DNA from: Roseithermus sacchariphilus
Lineage (GTDB): Bacteria > Bacteroidota > Rhodothermia > Rhodothermales > MEBIC09517
Reading direction: 5' to 3'
NCBI GenBank assembly: GCA_003285105.1
Contig: CP030158.1
Coordinates: 1,774,501 to 1,838,500, forward strand
Length of the DNA: 64,000 bases
Within the stretch, counting starts at the first letter, position 1; each line of letters starts with the position of its first letter. The notes under the pieces are model-generated. The model had not been told where the DNA came from. It ran no database searches and saw only the letters and a list, made by a program, of their open reading frames with translations. The position numbers and the translations under genes are program-made. This document shows positions 14,770 to 26,665 of the stretch, one piece after another.

Positions 14770-16557
14770 ATGTCCCGTCTGCTCGTTTCCCGCCCGCCCC
14801 GGCTCCGTCTGCTCGCGTTCCTGATGGCGGGGGCCTGCCTGGCCGTGTGGCCCGGCTGCGGCACCGCCGACCCCGATGCCGCGCTGCGCGACCTCTACGA
14901 GGCCGCCTGGCGGTTCCGGCTCGAGGAAGACCCGCTGCTGGCCACCTCCGTCGGCGTCCACACGCACAACGACCGCCTGCCGTCGATGGCGCCGGAGGAC
15001 CTGGCCCGCCGCGAAGCCTACTGGCAGGACGTGCTCGCCCGCCTCGATGCGCTCGACGTCGACGCCCTCAGCCGCACCGGACGCATCCACTACGCCATCT
15101 TCCGCGATCAGGTGGAGGACGCGCTGGCGCAGTACCGCTTCGGCGCGTACCGCATCCCGCTCAATGCCGACTCGGGCTTCCACACGGCCTTTGCCCGCCT
15201 GCCGGCCCAGGTGCCGCTGGCCACCGTGGCCGACTACGACGCCTACCTGGCCCGGCTGCGGGCCTTCCCCGCCTACGTCGATCAGCACATCGCCCTCATG
15301 CGCGAGGGCCTCGCCACCGGGATGACGCTGCCGCGCGTCGTGCTCGACGGCATCGACGTGACGTGGACGACCCATCTGGTGGACGACGTGGAGGAGAGCG
15401 TCTTCTGGGCGCCGTTCGCCGCCTTTCCGGCGGCCGTGCCGCCCTCCGAGCAGGTGCGCCTGCGCGCCGAGGGCCGGGCGGCCATCGAGGAGGCGGTGCA
15501 GGAGGGCTACCGCCGCTTCGGGCGGTTCATGACGGACGAGTACATCCCCGGCGCCCGCCCCACCATCGCCGCCGCCGATCTGCCCGACGGCCGGGCGTAC
15601 TACGAACAGCGCGTCCGCCACTTCACCACGCTGGACCTGACGCCCGAGGAGATCCACCGGATCGGGCTCGCGGAGGTCGCCCGCATCCGCGCCGAGATGG
15701 AAGCCGTCATCGAGCAGGTCGGCTTCGAGGGGGATTTCGCGGCCTTCCTGCGGTTTCTGCGGACCGATCCGCGCTTTTACGCAGAGACGCCGGAGGCGCT
15801 GTTGAAGGAAGCCGCCTACATCGCCAAGCGGATGGACGGCCGGCTGCCGGCGCTGTTCAGGACGCTGCCGCGCCTGCCCTACGGCATCGCCCCGGTGCCC
15901 GACCACCTCGCGCCGAAGTACACCGGTGGGCGGTACGTCGGCCCCGCCTGGGGCAGCACCGAGCCGGGCTACTACTGGGTCAACACCTACGACCTGCCGA
16001 GCCGCCCGCTCTACACGCTGGAGGCGCTGACGCTGCACGAGGCCGTGCCGGGGCATCACCTGCAGATCGCGCTCAGCCGGGAGCTGGAGGACCTGCCCGA
16101 TTTCCGGCGTTTCTCGTACATCTCGGCCTTCGGCGAGGGGTGGGGGCTCTACGCCGAGTGGCTCGGCCTGGAGGCCGGCTTCTACACCGACCCGTACAGC
16201 AACTTCGGCCGGCTCACCTACGAGATGTGGCGGGCCTGCCGCCTCGTGGTCGACACCGGCATGCACGCCCTGGGCTGGACGCGCGCGCAGGCGATGGACT
16301 TCCTCGCCTCGAACACGGCGCTCTCGCTGCACGAGGTGCGCACCGAGACGGATCGCTACATCTCGTGGCCGGGCCAGGCGCTGGCCTACAAGATGGGCGA
16401 GATCACGATCCGCCGGCTGCGCCGGGAGGCCGAAGACGCCCTCGGCGAGCGGTTCGACGTCCGCGCCTTCCACGACGTCGTCCTGCGCAACGGCTCCGTG
16501 CCGCTGCCGGTGCTGGAGGCCGAGGTGCGGGCCTACATCGCGGCGGCGGGGGGGTGA
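14770..16557 (+). CDS. DUF885-family metallopeptidase, lipoprotein
   Basis: 595 residues. The N-terminus (LLAFLMAGACLAVWPGCG) looks like a lipoprotein signal. The DUF885 signature is present: HEAVPGHH at about residue 423, which provides zinc ligands and the general base, and downstream FGEGWGLYAEWLG with the third ligand glutamate. The C-terminal 'YISWPGQALAYKMGE' is also typical. These enzymes are related to M32 carboxypeptidases and are thought to trim peptides in the envelope. Substrate unknown. Confidence 0.88.
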   Translation: MSRLLVSRPPRLRLLAFLMAGACLAVWPGCGTADPDAALRDLYEAAWRFRLEEDPLLATSVGVHTHNDRLPSMAPEDLARREAYWQDVLARLDALDVDALSRTGRIHYAIFRDQVEDALAQYRFGAYRIPLNADSGFHTAFARLPAQVPLATVADYDAYLARLRAFPAYVDQHIALMREGLATGMTLPRVVLDGIDVTWTTHLVDDVEESVFWAPFAAFPAAVPPSEQVRLRAEGRAAIEEAVQEGYRRFGRFMTDEYIPGARPTIAAADLPDGRAYYEQRVRHFTTLDLTPEEIHRIGLAEVARIRAEMEAVIEQVGFEGDFAAFLRFLRTDPRFYAETPEALLKEAAYIAKRMDGRLPALFRTLPRLPYGIAPVPDHLAPKYTGGRYVGPAWGSTEPGYYWVNTYDLPSRPLYTLEALTLHEAVPGHHLQIALSRELEDLPDFRRFSYISAFGEGWGLYAEWLGLEAGFYTDPYSNFGRLTYEMWRACRLVVDTGMHALGWTRAQAMDFLASNTALSLHEVRTETDRYISWPGQALAYKMGEITIRRLRREAEDALGERFDVRAFHDVVLRNGSVPLPVLEAEVRAYIAAAGG

Positions 16558-16734
16558 GCCCGGCCGGTCCGATGCGTCCGGCGGGCCGGTTCCACCGTCT
16601 CTTCGCAGAGGCCCTGCAACCTCGCCCGGGGCAGGGTAGTAGGGCCTTCCCGCGTCGCTGGACGACGGCTGCGGTATCCCTCCGGTGCCGCGCTGCCTCG
16701 CCCCTCCCCGGCCCGTGCATCTCCGCTCCTCCCC

Positions 16735-18117
16735 ATGCCTCCGCTCACCCGGCAGATACTGCGCCAGGAAGTCGTCGACTCGCTGCGGCTGGCCGGGCCG
16801 GTGGTCGTGGCGCAGCTCGGGCAGATCTCGATGGGGTTCGTCGACACCGTCATGGTGGGGCGGCTCGGGACCGAGGCGCTGGCCGCCGTGGCGCTGGGCA
16901 ACACGATCTTTTTCTTTCTCTACATCGTCTGCATCGGCGTGATGGCGGCCGTCGGGCCGATGGTGGCGCAGGCCTTCGGAGCCGAGGACCATGAGCCCAT
17001 CGAGCGGACGGTGCGGCAGGGGCTCTGGCTGGGCGTGGTGATCTCCGTGCCGGCGTTTCTGCTGATCTGGAACTTCGGGCCCTTGCTGCGCCTGGCCGGG
17101 CAGGACCCGGCCACGGTGGCCCTGGCCCAGGCCTACCTGCGGGCCATCGTCTGGGGCTTCCTGCCGGGCGTCTGGTTCATGGCGCTGCGCGGGTTCGTCG
17201 AGGCGCTGTCCCGTCCCTGGCCGGCCACGGTGATCACGCTGGTCGGGCTCGTGCTGAACATCGGGGCGAACTACGTGCTCATGTTCGGCCGGCTCGGGTT
17301 TCCGGCCCTCGGCGTCGTCGGCACGGGCTGGGCGAGCACGCTGGTCTTCTGGTTCCTCTTCCTGGCGCTGGCCACGCTGGTGGCCACGAGCGCGCCGTTC
17401 ACCGCGTACGGCATTTTTCGCCGCCTCCGGAAGCCGGACGGCCCGTACTTCCGCGAGCTGTTCCGGATCGGCTGGCCCATCGGCGTCTCCTACGGCGTGG
17501 AGTCCGGCCTCTTCACGATGACGGCGCTGCTGATGGGGTGGCTGGGGACGACGGCGCTGGCGGCGCACCAGGTGGCGCTGCAGTGTGCGGCCATCACGTT
17601 CATGGTCCCCCTCGGGATCGGCATCGCCACGTCGGTTCGCGTCGGGCAGGCGGCCGGCCGCGGGGATGTCGCCGGCGTGCGGCGGGCCGGCTACGTCGGG
17701 ATCGCGCTGGCGCTGCTGTTCATGACGGGCACGGCGACGGTGTTCTGGACGCTCCCGGAGCCCATCGTCGGGATCTACCTGGACCTGAACGATCCCGGCC
17801 GGGCCGAGGCGGTGCGCCTGGCGGTGAAGCTGCTGGGCGTGGCGGCGGTGTTTCAGGTGTTCGACGGCGTGCAGGTGGCCGCGGCCGGAGCCCTGCGCGG
17901 CCTCAAGGATACCCGCATCCCCATGCTATTGGCCTTTTTTTCATACTGGATTCTCGGTCTTTCGGCCGGATATATGCTAGCCTTCGAGGCGGAGCAGGGT
18001 GCCGTCGGGCTCTGGTGGGGGCTCGTCCTCGGTCTGGCCTCGGCGGCGGTGCTGCTTACCCTGCGCTTCTACCGGCATACCCGCGCCCGGCTCGTCCTCC
18101 CCTCTGCCGTCCCGTAG
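16735..18117 (+). CDS. MATE-family multidrug/cation antiporter
   Basis: 460 residues with about 12 hydrophobic segments. MATE landmarks: PVVVAQLGQISMGFVDTVMVG in the first helix, 'ALAAVALGNTIFFF', 'GPMVAQAFGAED', and in the second half 'AAHQVALQCAAITFMVPLG' and 'RVGQAAGRGD'. It exports cationic drugs or metabolites in exchange for Na+ or H+. Start at 16735 is a reasonable ATG directly before the first helix. Stands alone, 177 bases after the peptidase gene. Confidence 0.92.
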   Translation: MPPLTRQILRQEVVDSLRLAGPVVVAQLGQISMGFVDTVMVGRLGTEALAAVALGNTIFFFLYIVCIGVMAAVGPMVAQAFGAEDHEPIERTVRQGLWLGVVISVPAFLLIWNFGPLLRLAGQDPATVALAQAYLRAIVWGFLPGVWFMALRGFVEALSRPWPATVITLVGLVLNIGANYVLMFGRLGFPALGVVGTGWASTLVFWFLFLALATLVATSAPFTAYGIFRRLRKPDGPYFRELFRIGWPIGVSYGVESGLFTMTALLMGWLGTTALAAHQVALQCAAITFMVPLGIGIATSVRVGQAAGRGDVAGVRRAGYVGIALALLFMTGTATVFWTLPEPIVGIYLDLNDPGRAEAVRLAVKLLGVAAVFQVFDGVQVAAAGALRGLKDTRIPMLLAFFSYWILGLSAGYMLAFEAEQGAVGLWWGLVLGLASAAVLLTLRFYRHTRARLVLPSAVP

Positions 18118-18304
18118 CCGGCCGGGCCCGATCGGTGAGCCGTGCGGCGGCTTCCGGGACCGGTGGCGGGGTGTCCGGCGCGTCCGGCACGTCCTTCCCG
18201 ACTTCGTCGATGTCGTGCGGAGTCAAGGGGTTGCGGCAAATGTGCCGGCCTGCTCTTTATTCTAAATTCAATGGCGTTTAGACTGGGGTTGACGATCAAC
18301 ATCG

Positions 18305-18312
18305 TACCTTTG
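18305..18312 (+). promoter_or_regulatory. Candidate promoter element upstream of actA
   Basis: TACCTTTG at 18305-18312, 43 bases before the ActA start, matches the TAnnTTTG '-7' element of Bacteroidota housekeeping promoters. A TTGAC sits at 18289, too close for a standard -33/-35 spacing, so only the downstream box is supported. Confidence 0.35.
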
Positions 18313-18354
18313 GACGCTTTGCTTTCCGCTCAAACGCTTTAACGTTGCGACGGC

Positions 18355-19002
18355 ATGCCGCAGATCTTTCCTAAGAAGGCGAACCTACTCCCGCACCTGT
18401 CGCTGGCGGGGGCCCTGCTGGGGGGAGTCCTTTCCATCTTTCTGGTCTGGTACTACTTCTCCCCGGAGTTTCTGAACGTCGGCTATGCTCCGGAGCAGCC
18501 GGTTCCCTACAGCCACCGCCTGCACGTCGATCAGCTGGGGCTGGATTGCCGCTACTGCCACAACTGGGTGGAGACGTCGGCGCATGCCAACGTGCCCTCG
18601 ACGCAGACGTGCATGAACTGCCACGCGCAGATCCGGACGGAGTCGCTGAAGTTGCTGCCGGTGCGGGAGAGCTGGGCCACGGGGCAGCCGATCGAGTGGG
18701 TCAAGGTGCATCACCTGGCCGACTATGCCCACTTCAGCCATGCCGCGCACGTGAACAACGGCGTCGGGTGCGAGACGTGCCACGGCCGGATCGACCAGAT
18801 GGAGGTCGTCTATCAGGTGGAGCCGCTCTCGATGGGATGGTGCCTGGAGTGCCACCGGCAGCCGGAGCTGTACCTGCGTCCGAACGAGGAGATCACGACG
18901 ATGGGCTACGTGCAGCCGGCTACCTTCATCGAGCGCAACCTGGAGCGCATTCGCCGCGAAGGCATCCAGCCCCCCACGAACTGTTCGGCCTGCCATTACT
19001 AG
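18355..19002 (+). CDS. actA: Alternative complex III, pentaheme cytochrome subunit ActA
   Basis: 215 residues with one N-terminal membrane segment (LAGALLGGVLSIFLVWYYF) and five CxxCH heme sites: CRYCH (about residue 65), CMNCH, CETCH, CLECH and CSACH. ActA of Rhodothermus marinus is a membrane-anchored pentaheme c-type cytochrome, the electron exit side of ACIII. It is the first gene of the act cluster; 101 bases separate it from actB. Confidence 0.93.
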   Translation: MPQIFPKKANLLPHLSLAGALLGGVLSIFLVWYYFSPEFLNVGYAPEQPVPYSHRLHVDQLGLDCRYCHNWVETSAHANVPSTQTCMNCHAQIRTESLKLLPVRESWATGQPIEWVKVHHLADYAHFSHAAHVNNGVGCETCHGRIDQMEVVYQVEPLSMGWCLECHRQPELYLRPNEEITTMGYVQPATFIERNLERIRREGIQPPTNCSACHY

Positions 19003-19103
19003 GGCCGTTGGCCGGTGACCCGTGGCCGGTGGCGGAACCCGCCACGGCACTACGGCCCGCCTGACGCCGTCCGCAGCCCATAGCCAGGAGCTAACCGCTA
19101 CCC

Positions 19104-22100
19104 ATGATCGAACTTCCCATTCTAGACGCCGCCGAGGCCACCGACGAATCGTCGCGTATGCGCTTCTGGCGCAGCTTCAGCCACCTGCGGAAGGACCCCG
19201 ACTTCCAGAAGATCGCGCAGCAGGAGTTCATGCCGGGCGCACTGGACGAACCCGGCGGTGCGACCCGGCGGCAGTTCCTGCAGCTGATGGGCGCGTCGGT
19301 GGCGCTGGCCGGCCTGACCGGGTGCCGCAAGCCGGTTCAGACGATCCTGCCCTACACCCGCAAGCCCGAGGAGGTGATCCCGGGCATTCCGATGTATTAC
19401 GCCACCGCGATGCCGTTCCGCGGGGTGCTGCGGCCGCTGCTCGTCGAAAGCCACGAGGGCCGGCCGACCAAGGTGGAGGGCAACCCCGAGCACCCGGCCA
19501 GCATGGGCGCCTCGGGCGTGTTCGAGCAGGCCTCGGTGCTGACGCTCTACGACCCGGATCGCTCCGCCCGGGTGTTGCGGGAGGGGAGCGAGGCGTCCTG
19601 GCAGGACTTCGTGAACTTCGCGCAGCAGTTTGCGGCCGGCGCGCAGGCTCGCCGCCTCGCCGTGCTCTGTGAGCCGACCTCCTCGCCCACGCTGCTCGCC
19701 CTGCGGGACCGCCTGGCGCAGCGCTTCGGGCAGGTGGACTGGGTCACGTACGAAGCCGCCGGGGACGATGCCGAGGCCCTCGGCTACCAGCAGGCCTTCG
19801 GGCGGCCGGTGCGTCCGCACTATCGCTTCTCCGAGGCCGAGGTCATCGTCAGCTTCGATGCCGACTTCCTCGGGCCCACGGCGCGCAACTACCTGGCGGA
19901 CACGCGCGAGTTTGCCGCGAGCCGTCGCCTGGAGGCTCCGGGCGACGCGATGAGCCGCTTCTACATCGTCGAGAGCACGTACACGAACACCGGCAGCGCG
20001 GCCGACCATCGCCTGCGTCTGCGGGCCAGCGAGGTCCCGGCGTTCGCCGCGGCCGTGGCGGCCCGCCTGGGCGTGCCCGGTGCCGGAAGCCAGGGCGCGG
20101 CCTTCGCCGACCACCCGTACGTGGCCGCCATCGCCGACGACCTGCGGCGGGCCGGGGCGCGCGGGGTGGTGCTGGCCGGAGAGACGCAGCCGGCCGTCGT
20201 CCACGCCCTCTGCGCCGCCATCAACAGCGCCCTCGGCGCCGTCGGGACCACCGTGCGGCTGCTGGACACCGGCGTGCCGGCCACGCCGTCGGTGGACGCG
20301 CTGCGGGCGCTCGTCGGCCGCATGCGGGCGGGCGACGTCGACGCGCTCCTCATGATCGGGGTCAACCCGGTCTACGACGCACCGGCGGATCTGGACTTTG
20401 CCGGCGCGCTGCAGCAGGTGCCGCAGTCGATCCACCTCGGGCTGCATGTGGACGAGACGGCGCGGGCCAGCCGCTGGCACCTGCCGCGCGCCCACTACCT
20501 GGAGGCCTGGGGCGACGGGCGCAGCTACGACGGCACCCTCTCGGTCATCCAGCCCCTCATCGCACCCCTCTACGACGACGCCCACTCCGAGATCGAGGTC
20601 GTCAACGTGCTGGCTACGGGCCTCGACGAGTCCGGCTACGACCTGGTGCGCGCCCGGTGGCGGTCGGTCATTCCGGGCAACTTCGAGGAGGGCTGGCGGC
20701 GTGTCCTGCACGACGGGTTCCTGCCCGGCACGGCCTATCCCGCCGTGACGGCGGCGGCCGGGCCGGTCGCCCTGAGCGGCCTGCCGCAGCCGCGGGAGGG
20801 GCTGGAGGTCGTCTTCCGCCTCGACCCGACGGTGCTCGACGGCAGCTTCGCCAACAACGGCTGGTGCCAGGAGCTGCCGGACCCGGTGACGAAGATCGTG
20901 TGGGACAACGTGGCCGTGATGAGCCCGGCCACCGCCGAGGCCCTCGGCGTCGTGGCCGAGTACCGCGTCGGGCGCTACGAGGTCGACCGCATCGACCTGA
21001 GCGTGAACGGGCAGACGGTGAACCTGCCCGTATGGATCGTGCCGGGACACCCGGACGATGCCATCACCGTGAACCTCGGCTACGGGCGAGACATCGCCTC
21101 GAACCGGCCCCGCCGCGTGACGGGCTTCTTCGACCTGGACGACTACACGGACGTCTACGGCCAGGGCCATGCCATTGCCACGGGCGTCGGGGTGAACGTG
21201 GCGGTGCTGCGCACGGCCGATTCGATGCACGTGGCGCAGGGGGCCACCGCCCGGCCCACCGGCGAGACGTACACGATCGTGACCACGCAGGATCACGGCT
21301 CGATGGAAGGCCGGCCGCTGGTGCGCATGACGGACCTGGAGACGTTCCGCGCCAACCCGGACTACATGCTGGAGCAGGAGCCCACCCTGCCCGGCGGCGA
21401 GCCCTGGACGGAGTACCCGGAGCCCTGGGCCGAGGACCATCCGCGGGAGCAGCCGGCCTACCACGACAACCCCTACTACAAGAACCAGTGGGGGATGGTC
21501 ATCGACCTGAATGCCTGCACCGGGTGCAACGCCTGCATCGTGGCGTGCAACAGCGAGAACAACATTCAGATCGTCGGGAAGACCGAGGTGGGCCGGGGGC
21601 GCGAGCTGCACTGGCTGCGCCTGGACCGCTACTTCGTCACCGCGGGCGAGGACGACGTGGACAACCCGCAGATGGTGATGCAGCCGCTGCCCTGCCAGCA
21701 CTGCGAGAACGCCCCCTGCGAGTCCGTCTGCCCCGTGGCGGCCACCGTGCACTCGCCCGACGGCACCAACCAGATGATCTACAACCGCTGCATCGGCACG
21801 CGGTACTGCTCGAACAACTGCCCCTACAAGGTGCGGCGCTACAACTGGTTCAACTGGACCAAGACGCTGCCGATCACGCTGCAGATGGCGCAGAACCCGA
21901 ACGTGACGGTGCGCTCGCGCGGGGTCATGGAGAAGTGCTCCTACTGCATCCAGCGCGTGCGCGAGGTGCAGCAGCGCGCCGGCCTGGAGGACCGGCCGAT
22001 CCTCGACGGCGAGGTGAAGACGGCGTGCCAGCAGGCCTGCCCGGCCCAGGCCATCAGCTTCGGCGACCTCAACAACCCCGACAGCGAGGTGGTGCGCTGG

Positions 22101-22214
22101 AAGCAGAACCCGCGCCGCTACGAGATGCTGGCGTACCTCAACGTCAAACCGCGCACCTCCTACCTGGGCCGCGTGCGCAACCCCCATCCGAGCCTCGAAC
22201 CCACGGAAGCCTGA
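19104..22214 (+). CDS. actB: Alternative complex III, iron-sulfur/molybdopterin-like subunit ActB
   Basis: 1,036 residues. A twin-arginine motif ([17 protein letters not shown]) leads to TGC, so it is exported folded and probably lipid-anchored. The first two thirds are a molybdopterin-oxidoreductase-like domain. In known ACIII this domain has lost the cofactor. The last third is a ferredoxin-type domain with four cysteine clusters: [35 protein letters not shown] and CSYCIQ...CQQAC. Electrons from quinol are thought to pass through these clusters to the hemes of ActA/ActE. Start ATG 19104. Confidence 0.93.
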   Translation: MIELPILDAAEATDESSRMRFWRSFSHLRKDPDFQKIAQQEFMPGALDEPGGATRRQFLQLMGASVALAGLTGCRKPVQTILPYTRKPEEVIPGIPMYYATAMPFRGVLRPLLVESHEGRPTKVEGNPEHPASMGASGVFEQASVLTLYDPDRSARVLREGSEASWQDFVNFAQQFAAGAQARRLAVLCEPTSSPTLLALRDRLAQRFGQVDWVTYEAAGDDAEALGYQQAFGRPVRPHYRFSEAEVIVSFDADFLGPTARNYLADTREFAASRRLEAPGDAMSRFYIVESTYTNTGSAADHRLRLRASEVPAFAAAVAARLGVPGAGSQGAAFADHPYVAAIADDLRRAGARGVVLAGETQPAVVHALCAAINSALGAVGTTVRLLDTGVPATPSVDALRALVGRMRAGDVDALLMIGVNPVYDAPADLDFAGALQQVPQSIHLGLHVDETARASRWHLPRAHYLEAWGDGRSYDGTLSVIQPLIAPLYDDAHSEIEVVNVLATGLDESGYDLVRARWRSVIPGNFEEGWRRVLHDGFLPGTAYPAVTAAAGPVALSGLPQPREGLEVVFRLDPTVLDGSFANNGWCQELPDPVTKIVWDNVAVMSPATAEALGVVAEYRVGRYEVDRIDLSVNGQTVNLPVWIVPGHPDDAITVNLGYGRDIASNRPRRVTGFFDLDDYTDVYGQGHAIATGVGVNVAVLRTADSMHVAQGATARPTGETYTIVTTQDHGSMEGRPLVRMTDLETFRANPDYMLEQEPTLPGGEPWTEYPEPWAEDHPREQPAYHDNPYYKNQWGMVIDLNACTGCNACIVACNSENNIQIVGKTEVGRGRELHWLRLDRYFVTAGEDDVDNPQMVMQPLPCQHCENAPCESVCPVAATVHSPDGTNQMIYNRCIGTRYCSNNCPYKVRRYNWFNWTKTLPITLQMAQNPNVTVRSRGVMEKCSYCIQRVREVQQRAGLEDRPILDGEVKTACQQACPAQAISFGDLNNPDSEVVRWKQNPRRYEMLAYLNVKPRTSYLGRVRNPHPSLEPTEA

Positions 22215-22255
22215 AGCCGACCCGGCTGCCCGTCGTCTAGCAACACGCAACCCCT

Positions 22256-23731
<1,476 letters not shown>

Positions 23732-23773
23732 TCGCTGCCCGTATCGCCTGCTCACCGTTCGATTCGAGCCCCC

Positions 23774-24409
23774 ATGAACAAGCTATTCCAGGAGATCCTC
23801 GCCACGATGGGGATCTACCGCAGCAACGAAGACAAGGTCTACGGCGTCCTGGCCGAGTTCGCCCACCCCGGCGACCTGCTCCGCGCCGCGCGGGAGACGC
23901 ACCGGGCCGGCTACCGCAAGTTCGACACGCACAGCCCGTTCCCCATCCACGGCATGGACCGGGCGATGGGCCTGGGCCAGTCCAAGCTGGGCTTCATCGT
24001 GTTCTTCGGGGGGACGGTGGTCGGCTTCGCGCTCGGCGTCTGGCTGCAATGGTGGACCGGCGGTGTGGACTACCCGCTGAACATCAGCGGCAAGCCGTTC
24101 TTCGCGCTGGAGCCCTCGGTGCCGATCATCTTCGAACTGACCATCCTGCTGTCGGCGCTGACGGCGGTGGCGGGGATGCTGGCCCTCAACGGGCTGCCGC
24201 GCCCCTACAACCCGCTGTTCTACTCCCGGCGCTTCATGCGGGCCACGGACGACGGGTTCTTCCTCCACATCGCCGCCAGCGACAGCCGCTTCGACCTGGA
24301 AGCGGTGCAGGCCTTCCTGAAGGGCCTCGGCGCGCTGCACGTCGAGGTCATCGAAGACCGCGAGGAGGCGGACGTCGCCCCGGAACCCGAACCTGCCCCG
24401 GCGGCCTGA
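23774..24409 (+). CDS. actD: Alternative complex III, DUF3341 subunit ActD
   Basis: 211 residues. The N-terminal soluble part ([33 protein letters not shown]) is the DUF3341 signature; two membrane helices follow ([18 protein letters not shown] and a second near residue 120), then a C-terminal cytoplasmic domain. ActD is a structural membrane subunit of ACIII. The tail is acidic and proline-rich. Confidence 0.92.
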   Translation: MNKLFQEILATMGIYRSNEDKVYGVLAEFAHPGDLLRAARETHRAGYRKFDTHSPFPIHGMDRAMGLGQSKLGFIVFFGGTVVGFALGVWLQWWTGGVDYPLNISGKPFFALEPSVPIIFELTILLSALTAVAGMLALNGLPRPYNPLFYSRRFMRATDDGFFLHIAASDSRFDLEAVQAFLKGLGALHVEVIEDREEADVAPEPEPAPAA

Positions 24410-24423
24410 CCGCCCGCCCTGCG

Positions 24424-25119
24424 ATGACGAAACGCTACGCTGAACGCACGATGATGATGCCACGCACACTCACGCTTCTGATGCTCGGTGGCCTGCTGCT
24501 GGCCGGCTGCCGCGGGATGCAGTCGGAGAAGCCGCCGGTTCACCCGAACCAGAACATGGACTATCAGGAGCGCTTCGACCCGCAGGAGGCCAACCCCTTC
24601 TTTGCCGACGGCCGGGCCATGCGGCCGCCCGTACCGGGCACGGTGGCCCGCGGCTTCCTGAAGGCGGATACCCGCTTCTACTTCGGCCGCACCGAGACGG
24701 GCGCCTACGTCGAGCGGCTGCCGGTGGCCGTCACGAAGGAGTTCGTGCTGCGCGGCCGGGAGCGGTACGACATCTACTGTGCCGTGTGCCACGGCGGGGC
24801 CGGCGACGGGCGCGGCATCATCATGGTCGGCAACGGCGGGCAGGGTTACGGCTACACGCCGGCTCCGAGCTACCACACCGACCGCCTGCGCACGATCGAG
24901 GACGGCTACCTCTACGACGTGATCGCCAACGGCATCCGAAACATGCCGGGCTACGCCCAGCAGATCCCCGTGGCCGACCGCTGGGCCATCGTGGCCTACC
25001 TCCGGGCCCTCCAGCGTAGCCAGAACGCTCAGGAGGGCGACATCCCCCCGAGCGTGCTCGTGAGCATTCAGCAGGGCGGCAGCGTCTCCCCGGATGCCGG
25101 TACCTCCGGCTCGGACTGA
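24424..25119 (+). CDS. actE: Alternative complex III, monoheme cytochrome c subunit ActE
   Basis: 231 residues from ATG 24424 (222 from ATG 24451, which sits better before the signal). The lipobox LLLAGC shows a lipoprotein. One heme site, CAVCH, lies near residue 120, with a later '[13 protein letters not shown]' providing the methionine ligand. ActE takes electrons within ACIII and can pass them to the oxidase. It overlaps no other gene; 14 bases follow actD. Confidence 0.92.
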   Translation: MTKRYAERTMMMPRTLTLLMLGGLLLAGCRGMQSEKPPVHPNQNMDYQERFDPQEANPFFADGRAMRPPVPGTVARGFLKADTRFYFGRTETGAYVERLPVAVTKEFVLRGRERYDIYCAVCHGGAGDGRGIIMVGNGGQGYGYTPAPSYHTDRLRTIEDGYLYDVIANGIRNMPGYAQQIPVADRWAIVAYLRALQRSQNAQEGDIPPSVLVSIQQGGSVSPDAGTSGSD

Positions 25120-25188
25120 CGGCCCTCGCTTCCGCTCTTTGCCAGGACCTTCCACCGCCGCCGCCGCGGCCGTACGACAGCGCTTCCC

Positions 25189-26463
25189 ATGGCTGATACG
25201 ATTCAGAAATCCAACCTGCTCTTCCGGCTGATCGACCCCCTCCGGCCGACTAGCGACCATGCGGACCGGGCGTTCCGGTTCACGGCGGGGCGCATCTCCT
25301 GGATGCTCCCCGTCGGCATCGGCATCGGGCTGCTGGTGATCAGCGCCGTCTGGGGCGTGACGGACCCGACGCAGTTCTTCTTCTCCTACCTCGTCGGCTG
25401 GACCTTCAGCCTGGCGGTGACGCTCGGCTGCCTCTTCTTCGTCCTCGTCCATCACCTGACGAAGGCGCACTGGGGGGTGGTGGTGCGGCGCATCCCGGAG
25501 GCCGTCGCCTACGCCTTCCCGATGTTGCTCGTCCTCTTCATCCCGATCGCCTTCGGGATGCACGACCTCTATCACTGGACCCACCACGAGCTCTTCGACC
25601 CGTCCAGCCCCGAGTACGACCCGATCATCGCCGGCAAGGCGGCCTACCTGAACCAGCCTTTCTTCTTCGCCCGCCTGCTATTCTACTTCCTGATGTGGTC
25701 CATCATCGCCTACCGGCTCTACACGCTCTCGGTCCGGCAGGACGTGCATCCGGAGCACGACATTCCGAAGCGGCAGCGGACGGTGAGCGCCTGGGGGCTG
25801 CCCGTGTTTGCGGTGACGACGGCCTTTGCCAGCTACGACCTGCTCATGTCGCTCGACCCGCACTGGTTCTCGACCATCTTCGGGGTCTATTTCTTCGCGG
25901 GGGCCGTGTTCGCGGCGTTCGCGTTCATTGCCTTCATGGCGCTGCTGTTGCAGCGGCGAGGGGGGATGCTCAAGCACACCATCACGAAGGAGCACTACCA
26001 TGACCTCGGCAAGTACATGTTCGGCTTCACGGCGTTCTGGGCCTACATCGCCTTCAGCCAGTACATGCTGATCTGGTACGGCGGCATCCCCGAAGAAACC
26101 GTCTTCTTCCGGCATCGGCTGGAGCATGGCTGGGAGTATCACACCACGGCCCTCGTCTTCCTCCACTTCGTGGTGCCCTTCTTGATCCTGCTGCCCCGGG
26201 CCAGCAAGCGCGCGCTGCCGCTGCTGGGAGTGATGACGGTCTGGTTCTTCATCATGCAGTGGTTCGACCTGCACTGGCTGGCGATGCCCGTCAAGGACAT
26301 GCTCTACGGTGGGCATGCCGGGTTCCATCTGCTCGACTTCACCTGCTGGCTGGGGCTGTTCAGCCTGCTCATCGCCGCGACGGTATACCGCCTGAGCCGG
26401 CACAGCCTGGTGCCGCAGAACGACCCGCGCCTGGCCGAGTCGCTCCACTTCGAGAACGTCTGA
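25189..26463 (+). CDS. actF: Alternative complex III, second NrfD-like subunit ActF
   Basis: 424 residues, about ten membrane segments, homologous in layout to ActC (AFPMLLVLFIPIAFGMHDLYHW, FAGAVFAAFAFIAFMALLLQRRG, HFVVPFLILLPRASKR). In ACIII structures ActF is the second transmembrane NrfD-type subunit; a proton-conducting role has been proposed from structure. End of the act cluster proper. Confidence 0.92.
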   Translation: MADTIQKSNLLFRLIDPLRPTSDHADRAFRFTAGRISWMLPVGIGIGLLVISAVWGVTDPTQFFFSYLVGWTFSLAVTLGCLFFVLVHHLTKAHWGVVVRRIPEAVAYAFPMLLVLFIPIAFGMHDLYHWTHHELFDPSSPEYDPIIAGKAAYLNQPFFFARLLFYFLMWSIIAYRLYTLSVRQDVHPEHDIPKRQRTVSAWGLPVFAVTTAFASYDLLMSLDPHWFSTIFGVYFFAGAVFAAFAFIAFMALLLQRRGGMLKHTITKEHYHDLGKYMFGFTAFWAYIAFSQYMLIWYGGIPEETVFFRHRLEHGWEYHTTALVFLHFVVPFLILLPRASKRALPLLGVMTVWFFIMQWFDLHWLAMPVKDMLYGGHAGFHLLDFTCWLGLFSLLIAATVYRLSRHSLVPQNDPRLAESLHFENV

Positions 26464-26665
26464 GCACCGCGTCCGCACGGCCGGCCTTCCCCACGCCGTC
26501 CGGTTCGCCGCCGCCCCTTCGGCCGCCGAAACGCCTGCGTTTCAGGGCGTGGCAAGGGGTGGGTGCTTTTTAAGGTGTTTTCATGTTTCTTTCATTGCGC
26601 ACGACGATCCATCCGTTCGCGTGGGGCGTTGGCTTGCTCGCCCTCGCGTAGACCCTCCCGCAGTT

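Noticed and set aside
14485-17568. Minus-strand 1,027-codon frame spanning the peptidase and MATE genes
   Set aside because: Crosses the boundary of two real genes and is low-complexity (His/Arg/Gly/Pro); typical shadow.
18289-18312. Full two-box promoter upstream of actA
   Set aside because: TTGACG and TACCTTTG are too close (13 bases between TTG and TA) for any known two-box spacing; only the downstream box is reported.
19122-22250. Long minus-strand open frame over actB
   Set aside because: Antisense shadow: no domain, skewed residue use, while actB is unmistakable on the plus strand.
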